Shown here: positions 49,795 through 56,606 of the stretch, piece after piece | Numbering within the stretch: the stretch's first letter is position 1 | Layout of the letters: each line of letters begins with the position of its first letter | Origin: JAXLRU01 sp046330935 | GTDB taxonomy: Bacteria > Actinomycetota > Actinomycetes > Actinomycetales > Kineosporiaceae | Length of the DNA: 64,000 nt | Assembly (NCBI GenBank): GCA_046330935.1 | Contig: JAXLRU010000002.1 | Location: 806,001-870,000, forward strand | Reading direction: 5' to 3' | Notes under the pieces: generated by a model | Told to the model about the DNA's origin: nothing | Databases searched by the model: none | The model's input: only the letters and a program-made list of their open reading frames with translations | Position numbers and translations under genes: made by a program

Positions 49795-51008
49795 GACGGG
49801 ACCTCCTCGCGGGGGACCCGGAAAAACCGGTCGGCGCCCTCGTCCCGGCCGCCCGTCGCGTGCCCTGCCGCCATCTTCAGCGCGCAGCCGCGGTTCTCCA
49901 CGGTGCTCACCCGCCGCACCACCTCGACCTGCGCGCTGCTGTAGCCGCAGCGGCACGTCCCCGAGCGGACCACGCCGAAGTCCTCGCTGAGCACGAACCC
50001 GGGGAAGCTGGTGGCCGTCGGGTCCCAGAACGCCAGGATCCCCTCGGTGCCGTCGGGCAGGGGCTCGTCGGAGCGGGGGTCGCGGGCCTGGGCGGCCACC
50101 CACGGCGGGACGTGCTTGACGTGGTGCGCGCACTCGTGGAGCACGCTGTTGAGCTCGACCATGTTGTAGCTGTCGCGGATCTGCGACCGGTCGCGTACGT
50201 GCAGGGCCCCGGCGACGAGCTCGCGGAACGAGCCGGGATCGATGCTGCGGGCCTGCTCCCCCTTCCAGCCCCCGGCGGTCACCAGGTACGACCGGGGCGG
50301 CAGCGCGGGCACCTGCCCCCCGCCCCGGGTCGCGGCGGCCGTGACGGCGCGGGTGAACGCGAGCACCCGCGCCGGGGGCCCGATCACGAGGACGTCCTCG
50401 CCGCGCGCGGTGACGTCGAGGTACAGGCCCGCGGCGGCGTCGACGTCGAAGGCGCCGTCCCGCTCGAACGCCTCGGTCTGCATGACCAGGCTCAGGCACC
50501 CGATCACGTAGGAGAACCACAGGTCTCCCGCGTCGTGGGCGCTCGGCCCCAGCACGATCCCGCGGTGCCCGCCCACCCGCTCCAGGTCGTACAGGGCGGG
50601 CATGCTCGCGGTGATGCTGCCCAGGAAGCGCAGCAGCGTGGCCTCGTCGCGGGGGACGACGCTGCGCGAGCCCGACGTGCCGCTGCTCACGCACCACTTC
50701 GCGACGTCCTCCACCGCCACGCTGCGCAGGGGCAGGCCGGGCTGCTTGAACAGGCCGCTCGGCAGCAGCGGGATGCGCTCCCAGCCGATGTCGTCGGGGT
50801 CCGGGGCCCCGCACGAGCGCGCGTAGGCGTCGTATCGCTCGTTCGTCGCGCGGTGCCACGCGTAGGCCCGGCGCAGCAGGCGCTCGCGGACCTCGGCGGC
50901 CGCGGCGGGGTCGCGGGACAGCGCGTCGTAGGACAGCTGCACCTGGTCGAGCTCGTCGACGTCGAGCACGGCGTCGGCCGCACCCGATGCTGCTGCGGGC
51001 GCCTTCAC
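49791..51008 (-). CDS. LuxE-like acyl-protein synthetase
   Basis: 405 residues from GTG 51008, GTGA-overlapping the LuxC-like gene. It has the LuxE adenylation pattern: RIPLLPSGLFKQPGLPLRS, KWCVSSGTSGSRSVVPRD (ATP loop, about 108-125), IVLGPSAHDAGDLWFSYVIG, and a C-terminal RSGTCRCGYSS where the acyl-accepting Cys is expected. LuxE activates a carboxylic acid as acyl-AMP and transfers it to its Cys before handing it to LuxC. Together with LuxC and LuxD homologues it completes a fatty-acid-reductase-like set. No luciferase genes are present. Confidence 0.88.
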   Translation of the reverse strand: MKAPAAASGAADAVLDVDELDQVQLSYDALSRDPAAAAEVRERLLRRAYAWHRATNERYDAYARSCGAPDPDDIGWERIPLLPSGLFKQPGLPLRSVAVEDVAKWCVSSGTSGSRSVVPRDEATLLRFLGSITASMPALYDLERVGGHRGIVLGPSAHDAGDLWFSYVIGCLSLVMQTEAFERDGAFDVDAAAGLYLDVTARGEDVLVIGPPARVLAFTRAVTAAATRGGGQVPALPPRSYLVTAGGWKGEQARSIDPGSFRELVAGALHVRDRSQIRDSYNMVELNSVLHECAHHVKHVPPWVAAQARDPRSDEPLPDGTEGILAFWDPTATSFPGFVLSEDFGVVRSGTCRCGYSSAQVEVVRRVSTVENRGCALKMAAGHATGGRDEGADRFFRVPREEVPS

Positions 51009-52540
51009 CGGGAACCTCCGTTCGTGCAGCGGTCGGCGCTGTCGCCGAACAGGAACGTCTCCAGCACCTCGACGGGCATCGGCGGCCCGTACTTGTGCAC
51101 GTACTCCGCGGACTCGTCCACGCTGACCAGCCGCACGAACTGCCGCAGCGGGTAGCCGCCGTCGTGGGTGAACCCCTGCCGGAAGTGCGAGACCAGGCCG
51201 CCCTCGCAGATGCGCACGGCACCGCGGGGGGCCACGACGTCGGCGACCGTGACGGCGCGGGCGTGCGGCAGGACGGCGACGGTCTGGGTCTCGTCGTCGA
51301 CGGCCCCCACGACCTCGCCGACGTCGGCGATCGGATGGACGACGACGGTGCGGTTGAGGGGGTGGTCGAGCAGGGTGGACCCGTCGTCGGACACCATCAC
51401 CGTCCAGTCCCGGCCCTCGCGTACCTCCCAGCCGCGGTACCGGCCGGTCAGCCGCGCCCGCAGCACGTGGGAGTCGACGTCGGCGGTGCTGCGTCCGCGG
51501 GGCAGGAACTCCGCCTGCTGGTCGAGCCGGGCGCACAACGCCTCGACGAGCGCGCGGTGGTCACCGATCACGAACACCTGCTGCGGGCTGAAGCACGCCT
51601 CCTGGTCGTAGACGGAGATGTCGTGCGCGAGCCGCAGCGCCGCGGCGTCCGGCTCGATCTCGTCGGCCCACACCACCGAGAAGCTGCGCTTGGGACCGAA
51701 CTCCAGGTACGGCACGGTGTGGGGGACGCGGGCCTTGAGCGCGCCGAGGGAGGCCCCCGCACCCCAGGCGCAGACGAGGTCGCTGGCGTGCAGGAGCCGG
51801 TCGTAGAGGGGGTCGTCGCGGCGCCAGTACGCCACGGTGAGGCTGCGCGAGAGGGGGTGCCCGGCCGGGTTGGCCTCGATCAGGGCGCGGGCGAACGCCG
51901 ACGTCGTGACGAGGTCGCGGGCGGGCAGCTTCGCGATCGTCTGATTGCGGGTGAGGACCGAGCGCACCACGCTGTACACCCCGGCCATCGGCACGTTGCC
52001 GACGAGCACGTGCAGGGCGCGGCCGCGGGGGTAGGCACGCACCAGCGACACCTGGTTGCGCTTCCACTCCTCGGTGACGCGGTGGTCGCCCAGCTCGGCG
52101 TCCAGCAGGTCGTAGAAGTTGTTCCGGAACGTCAGGTAGTCGCCGATGATCCGGTAGTCGCGCTCGATCATGGGGCGGCTGTAGCCGGTCACCGCGGCGA
52201 CCTCGTCGACGGTGCGGGCCATCCCCGGGTCGTCGGCGTCCATCCAGCGCGGCCCGACGGCGCTGAGGTAGCGGGTGACCTCCCCGAGGGGGACGTCGTG
52301 CAGCAGCTCCCGGTGGGCGCACACCGCGTCGACGTCGGCCTCGGTGAGGCGGGGCATGCGCACCACGACGCCGCCGGAGTACGGCACCTCGATGACGTCC
52401 TCGGGCGCCACCTCGCCCACCTCGCGCACGCGGCCGCACACGACGAGCGGGACGTCGATCACGCGGGTCGGCGCGCCGGCGGTCGGTGCGGGGGCGGGCT
52501 CGAGCGCCGGGCCGGGGCCGGCCTGCGTGAGCGCGCTCAC
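51005..52540 (-). CDS. LuxC-like acyl-CoA/acyl-protein reductase
   Basis: 511 residues from GTG 52540, GTGA-overlapping the LuxD-like gene. An aldehyde-dehydrogenase-fold LuxC protein: GRALHVLVGNVPMAGVYSVVRSVLTRNQTIAKLPARD (nucleotide region) and ISVYDQEACFSPQQVFV, containing the acylated Cys in the same context as the DQQACSSPQ of LuxC. The C-terminus (RICEGGLVSHFRQGFTHDGGYPLRQFVRLVSVD) also matches. It reduces an acyl thioester to the aldehyde with NADPH. Substrate here is unknown; a peptide carboxylate or an acyl group attached to the peptide is possible. Confidence 0.9.
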   Translation of the reverse strand: MSALTQAGPGPALEPAPAPTAGAPTRVIDVPLVVCGRVREVGEVAPEDVIEVPYSGGVVVRMPRLTEADVDAVCAHRELLHDVPLGEVTRYLSAVGPRWMDADDPGMARTVDEVAAVTGYSRPMIERDYRIIGDYLTFRNNFYDLLDAELGDHRVTEEWKRNQVSLVRAYPRGRALHVLVGNVPMAGVYSVVRSVLTRNQTIAKLPARDLVTTSAFARALIEANPAGHPLSRSLTVAYWRRDDPLYDRLLHASDLVCAWGAGASLGALKARVPHTVPYLEFGPKRSFSVVWADEIEPDAAALRLAHDISVYDQEACFSPQQVFVIGDHRALVEALCARLDQQAEFLPRGRSTADVDSHVLRARLTGRYRGWEVREGRDWTVMVSDDGSTLLDHPLNRTVVVHPIADVGEVVGAVDDETQTVAVLPHARAVTVADVVAPRGAVRICEGGLVSHFRQGFTHDGGYPLRQFVRLVSVDESAEYVHKYGPPMPVEVLETFLFGDSADRCTNGGSR

Positions 52541-53496
52541 TGCTGCCCCCCGGACGTCTGCGCCTGCGCGTACGCCTGCAGGTCGCGGTTCTCCCGCTCG
52601 CTGGCGGCGATCACCTCGGCGAGCGCGGGCTCTCGGACGTCGCGGGTGGCGCCGACCGTGGCGAGGCAGAAGCGGGACACCTCCGCCATCGCCTGCCGGG
52701 TGGCGCGCATGCTGCGCCCGATCTCGTGGGAGCTGCCGCGCACGACGGTGAGCTCGAACGGCGCCCGGCAGGCCGAGGCCACCTCGCGGACGTCGTCGAG
52801 GACGACGTACTCGTCGCCGTCGGCGGCCACGGCCAGGACCGGCACCTCCACGGTGGCCAGCAGCGCGGCGGTGGCGGCGAGGTCGCGGTGACCCTCGGTG
52901 TCCATGTCGGCGATGAACGGCGCCGCGTCGATGTCGTGCCCGAAGATCCGCTGCCAGCGGGGGGCGGTCGGGTCGCCGTCGCGGTAGCGCTGCACGGAGT
53001 CGCCGGTGACCGCTTCGAGCGTGGCGGGGACGTCGACCACCGGGACCAGTGTGGCCGCGCCGGCCACCAGCGGGGAGGTGGCCGCGACCCGCCACACGAC
53101 GGGCGCCGACAGGCTCAGACCCACGAGGACCACCGACGCGGTGCGCCCGGAGAGCCGGTCGAGCACCAGCTCGGTGTCGGCGCGCACGCCGCTGAGGCGG
53201 TAGTCGGCGATCTGTCCGGCACTGCGCCCGACACTGTCGCGCGCGTCGAACCGCGTCACCCGGAAGCCGTTGTGCGCGAGGTGATGGGCGGGCAGGAAGA
53301 GGTCGGGGACGGCCATGCCGTACGGCGGGACGAGCACGACGTCGCCGACGCAGGCGCCGTCCTCGGGTTCGGTGGTGCAGACGAAGACCTCGCGCCCGTC
53401 ACCGGCCCGGAGGGTCTCGGCGCTCAGCCGGCCACTGGTGTCCGTGGGGTGCAGGACGGGCGGGTCCTCCACCTGGGGTGCAGGGTGCGGCGTCAC
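52537..53496 (-). CDS. LuxD-like acyltransferase/thioesterase (alpha/beta hydrolase)
   Basis: 319 residues from GTG 53496, GTGA-overlapping the YcaO gene. LuxD-type features: VVLVPPYGMAVPDLFLPAHHLAHNGFRVTRFDARDSVGRSAGQIADYRLS, then the nucleophile Ser in LVGLSLSAPVVW (compare AASLSAR of LuxD), the Asp in VAADGDEYVV and the His in RGSSHEIGRS. LuxD releases a fatty acid from acyl-ACP for LuxE. Here it could supply or unload the acyl group handled by LuxE/LuxC. A generic hydrolase is the alternative, but the LuxC and LuxE neighbours support LuxD. Confidence 0.82.
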   Translation of the reverse strand: MTPHPAPQVEDPPVLHPTDTSGRLSAETLRAGDGREVFVCTTEPEDGACVGDVVLVPPYGMAVPDLFLPAHHLAHNGFRVTRFDARDSVGRSAGQIADYRLSGVRADTELVLDRLSGRTASVVLVGLSLSAPVVWRVAATSPLVAGAATLVPVVDVPATLEAVTGDSVQRYRDGDPTAPRWQRIFGHDIDAAPFIADMDTEGHRDLAATAALLATVEVPVLAVAADGDEYVVLDDVREVASACRAPFELTVVRGSSHEIGRSMRATRQAMAEVSRFCLATVGATRDVREPALAEVIAASERENRDLQAYAQAQTSGGQQ

Positions 53497-55778
53497 AGGA
53501 TTCCGACCTCCTCGGTGCGGGTCTGACGGGTCTGGTGGCGGTGCAGGGAGGGCAGGGGCAGGTCGCGGCCGTACCTGGCCCGGTAGGCGTCGCGGGCGCG
53601 TTCGCCCACGCAGACGGCGCGGAAGGAGTAGCGCTCCAGCCGCGGGACGAGCACCTTGACGACGGTGAGGCCGAGGCCGGGGCGGGTGAGGTCGACGACG
53701 AGCACGCGGTCCAGGCCCGCCGCGGCGAGGGCGCCGGTCATGGTGGCGAGGTCGTCGAGGGGGCCGGTCCCCGCCAGGTCGGGCAGGTCGGTGTAGTCGA
53801 CGGCGCCCGTGGTGTCGAACCAGTACGGGTACCGCTCGCGGACCTCGCGCACGGTGCGCGCGGGTCGGTCGCGGAACTTCCCGAGGTCCTCGCGGGCCCC
53901 GCTGATCGTGCCGACGCGGGAGGCGGCGGCCTCCCGCAGGGCCCGGACGAGGGCGACCCCCCGGTCGGGGTGGGCGCCGTACCCGCCGCTGACGTAGGCG
54001 GGGTCGTCGAGCAGCCGGTCGGTGGCGAGCACGCTGAACGCGGGGACGCCCACGTCGGGCGGGGCGATCCAGCGGACGACGACGTCGAGCCCGGCCGACC
54101 GGAGGTGGTCGAGCTCGGCGCGGGCGGCGGGGTGGTCGATGCTCTCGGGGCGCACGGCGGGGCAGCCGCGCACGAGGCGGTTGAGGGCCGCCGCGTCGCG
54201 CTCCACGGCCTCGGCGAGCCCGTGGGCGACGGCTTCCAGGCGGTGGTTGCCCGCCCCGAGCCCGGTGGTGAAGTAGCGCAGGGGCGCGGGCTGCGGGTAG
54301 GGGTAGAACACCGCGCAGGAGGGCACCCAGACGGTCGCCGACGTGCGCAGGTCCCGCGCCGGCGTCCACTCCAGTGGGGTCGTGTCGTCGTAGCCCGTGT
54401 CGGCGGGCAGGTTGAACTCCTCGGGCCCGACGACGTCCTCGCCTGCGCGGCGCAGGTCCCGCGCGCAGTCCTCGCGCAGCAGGGCGGCGGGGGCGCCGGC
54501 GCGTTCGGCGCAGAACCGCTCGACGGCCTCGGCGAGGCTCGACACCTTGCTCTGCACCTCGTCGGCCCCGCGGCCGGCGAACACGGTGAAGGTGTCCTGG
54601 GCGTCCTGCGCCTCGGGTCGGGTGCTCTGGTGGACGCTGACGCCCGTCTCGTCGAGGCCGGTCAGCTCGGCGACCCGGGTGATCCCGGCGCGGTGCCTGA
54701 CGGCGTCGACGCGGGCGAGGGTGAGCGCCGGGTCCTCCACGCGACCCATGCCGTCGGAGCGCGGGTCGGGCCCGGCGTGGACGTCCGCGAGCCCGGGGTC
54801 GGCGACGAGGAGGTCCTCGGGCAGCACCCGCGCGTCCAGGGCCCGCGCGTGCAGGGACGCGAGCAGCCCGAAGGGGTGCGGGTTGCCCCAGGGGGTGGCG
54901 GCCTCGGGGTCGCCGCCGGTCTCGGCGACGAACACCTCGATGTCGAGGGTCGCGAGCAGGGCGTAGAGGCGGACGCGGCGGTGCTCGGCCGCGCTCAGGG
55001 GCCCCCAGGCCCGCAGGACCGCCGGGTGCAGGACGGTGCCGTAGGTGTGGGCGGTCCACTCGCCGAGCGCGAGCAGCGGGTCGGCGAACCAGAAGGTCTC
55101 GAGGTCGACGACCGTGAGGCGGCCCTCGTCGTCGAGGACGAGGTTGGCGAGGTTGAGGTCGAGGGGGACCAGCCCGCGCCCGGCGCCGTCGAGGTCGGCG
55201 GTCCGCTCGTCGACGGCGGCCGCCAGGGCCGCGAGCCGGCCCGCGAGCGGGGCGGCGACGTCGTCGGGGAGGGCGTGGACGCGGGCCTGCGTGGCGTCGA
55301 GGTGGCGGCGCAGGTGGGCGGTCCAGGTGGGGGCGGCGCCGGGGACGCCCGCGAGGTGAGGGCCGGGGTCGCCCCAGCTCGCGCCGTCGATCGCGGTGCA
55401 GGCGCGGACGAAGGCGACGAGTTGCGTGGCGATCCGGGCGGCCGCCGCGGGGTCGAGGCCGCCGCGCACGACGTCGACGAGGGTGGCGCCGGGGGCGTAG
55501 CGGACGGCGAGGTGGTCGGCCCCGCGGTGCAGGAGGTCGCGGACGGCCGGCTGCCCGGCGAGGCGCTCGTGCAGGAGGCTCTCGACGTTGTGCGAGTGGT
55601 TGACGGCGGCGTCCCGGTAGAGCTTGACGACCACCGGGTCGTGGTCGCGGGGGCGGACGTGGACGACGTCGTGGCGGCCCCCGGCGAGCACCGTCGCGTC
55701 GTCCACGACGAGGCCTACCTCGGCGAGCACCTCTCCGGCGCGGCGCAGCAGGAGCGTGTCGTCCGTCGGCTCAGGCAC
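53493..55778 (-). CDS. kinase-like (APH) - YcaO fusion protein
   Basis: 761 residues from GTG 55778, overlapping tfuA by 8 bp. Residues 1 to about 320 are an aminoglycoside-phosphotransferase-like kinase: VVVKLYRD (ATP Lys), VPLDLNLANLVLDDEGRLTVVDLETFWFADPLL with catalytic-loop Asp/Asn and the metal Asp. Residues about 365-740 are a YcaO domain with the ATP-binding signature: SKVSSLAEAVERFCAE, LEAVAHGLAEAVERDAAALN and VRALREAAASR. With TfuA next door it is expected to activate a peptide amide with ATP for thioamide or azoline formation. The kinase fusion is unusual; I know of no characterised example. Confidence 0.87.
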   Translation of the reverse strand: MPEPTDDTLLLRRAGEVLAEVGLVVDDATVLAGGRHDVVHVRPRDHDPVVVKLYRDAAVNHSHNVESLLHERLAGQPAVRDLLHRGADHLAVRYAPGATLVDVVRGGLDPAAAARIATQLVAFVRACTAIDGASWGDPGPHLAGVPGAAPTWTAHLRRHLDATQARVHALPDDVAAPLAGRLAALAAAVDERTADLDGAGRGLVPLDLNLANLVLDDEGRLTVVDLETFWFADPLLALGEWTAHTYGTVLHPAVLRAWGPLSAAEHRRVRLYALLATLDIEVFVAETGGDPEAATPWGNPHPFGLLASLHARALDARVLPEDLLVADPGLADVHAGPDPRSDGMGRVEDPALTLARVDAVRHRAGITRVAELTGLDETGVSVHQSTRPEAQDAQDTFTVFAGRGADEVQSKVSSLAEAVERFCAERAGAPAALLREDCARDLRRAGEDVVGPEEFNLPADTGYDDTTPLEWTPARDLRTSATVWVPSCAVFYPYPQPAPLRYFTTGLGAGNHRLEAVAHGLAEAVERDAAALNRLVRGCPAVRPESIDHPAARAELDHLRSAGLDVVVRWIAPPDVGVPAFSVLATDRLLDDPAYVSGGYGAHPDRGVALVRALREAAASRVGTISGAREDLGKFRDRPARTVREVRERYPYWFDTTGAVDYTDLPDLAGTGPLDDLATMTGALAAAGLDRVLVVDLTRPGLGLTVVKVLVPRLERYSFRAVCVGERARDAYRARYGRDLPLPSLHRHQTRQTRTEEVGIL

Positions 55779-56463
55779 GGGCCACCTCCGGGGTCGTCGC
55801 GGGTTCGCCGGCGGCGGTGAGTTCCGCGGCGAGCAGCAGGGCGTCGTGCCGCTTGAGGTCGGCGGCCTCCACGTGCGCAGGGACGAAGGCCGCCCAGGCC
55901 GCGTGCACGGGCGCCGGCAGCACGGGCGCGGTGGCGGCGAGGACCGCCGGGTAGGTGAGGTCGGGGTAGGGCAGCGCGCGGGTGACGTGGAGGACGGCCC
56001 GGGCCTGGGCGTCGTCGAGCACGCGGTCCTCCAGGGCCAGCTCGACCATGCGGCGTACCGCCACGTGGGGCTGGGTGAGCGCCTTGCCGGTGTCCGGGTC
56101 GAAGACCAGCGCCACCTCGGCGTCGGAGTCGATCTCGCCGCCGGCGTAGCGGCGGTACACCTCGCCGACCCCTCGCATGCCGAAGGGGGCCAGTTCGGCG
56201 GCGCGCAGGGCGCCCATGCTCGAACTGCCCCACACCTCGATGCCGCGGCGCAGGGCGTCGAGGATCTCGCGGGGGCTCACGGCGCTGACGCCGAAGAAGA
56301 CGCCGTCGATGATCGCCACGCGGCGCACGCCGGGCTCGAGGGCGTCGAGGTCGCCGCGGCGCACGGGCGGCAGCAGCCGCGCCCGCACGCCCAGGGCGGC
56401 TCGCAGCTCCCGCGCGTCGAGGCTGGGCCCGACGTGGACGACCGTGGGCGCCGCGTCGCTCAC
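55771..56463 (-). CDS. TfuA-like partner protein of YcaO
   Basis: 230 residues from GTG 56463, whose GTGA overlaps the precursor stop; GTG 56469 is possible but would lose the coupling seen through the operon. Core motif IEVWGSSSMGALRAAELAPFGMRGVGEVYRRYAGGEIDSDAEVALV is diagnostic of the TfuA family, preceded by ARELRAAL and VAIIDGVFFGVSAVSPREILDAL. TfuA proteins assist YcaO enzymes in peptide thioamidation, probably by delivering sulfide from a thiocarboxylated carrier; such a carrier and its E1-rhodanese are encoded at the operon end. Confidence 0.92.
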   Translation of the reverse strand: MSDAAPTVVHVGPSLDARELRAALGVRARLLPPVRRGDLDALEPGVRRVAIIDGVFFGVSAVSPREILDALRRGIEVWGSSSMGALRAAELAPFGMRGVGEVYRRYAGGEIDSDAEVALVFDPDTGKALTQPHVAVRRMVELALEDRVLDDAQARAVLHVTRALPYPDLTYPAVLAATAPVLPAPVHAAWAAFVPAHVEAADLKRHDALLLAAELTAAGEPATTPEVARA

Positions 56464-56606
56464 CAGCACAGCGCCGTCTCGGGGCCGGGGCCGAGCGGGT
56501 CGTCGTCGAAAGCGACGGGCTCCGCGGGCTCGGGTGCCGCTGCGGCGGCGTCGCGTTCGGGGAGCTCGGGGAGCTCGGGACGCTCAGGGGCGGGCTGCGG
56601 GCTCAC
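56460..56606 (-). CDS. putative ribosomal peptide precursor ending in Cys-Trp
   Basis: 48 residues from GTG 56606, 6 nt after GGAGGT, the best ribosome site in the operon. The peptide is Pro/Glu-rich (PELPELPER), contains VAFDDDPLG and ends GPGPETALCW. It has one Cys, next to last, and one Trp, last. Its stop overlaps the TfuA start (GTGA), and its start lies inside the end of the upstream gene, in a different frame. An acidic leader plus a short Cys-containing C-terminus directly before tfuA-ycaO is what a RiPP precursor looks like. It is too short to have been picked up by usual ORF cut-offs. Confidence 0.75.
   Translation of the reverse strand: MSPQPAPERPELPELPERDAAAAAPEPAEPVAFDDDPLGPGPETALCW

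Noticed and set aside
49791..53496. A bioluminescence (lux) operon
   Set aside because: LuxC, LuxD and LuxE homologues are present but no luxA/luxB luciferase, and the neighbours are peptide-modifying enzymes.
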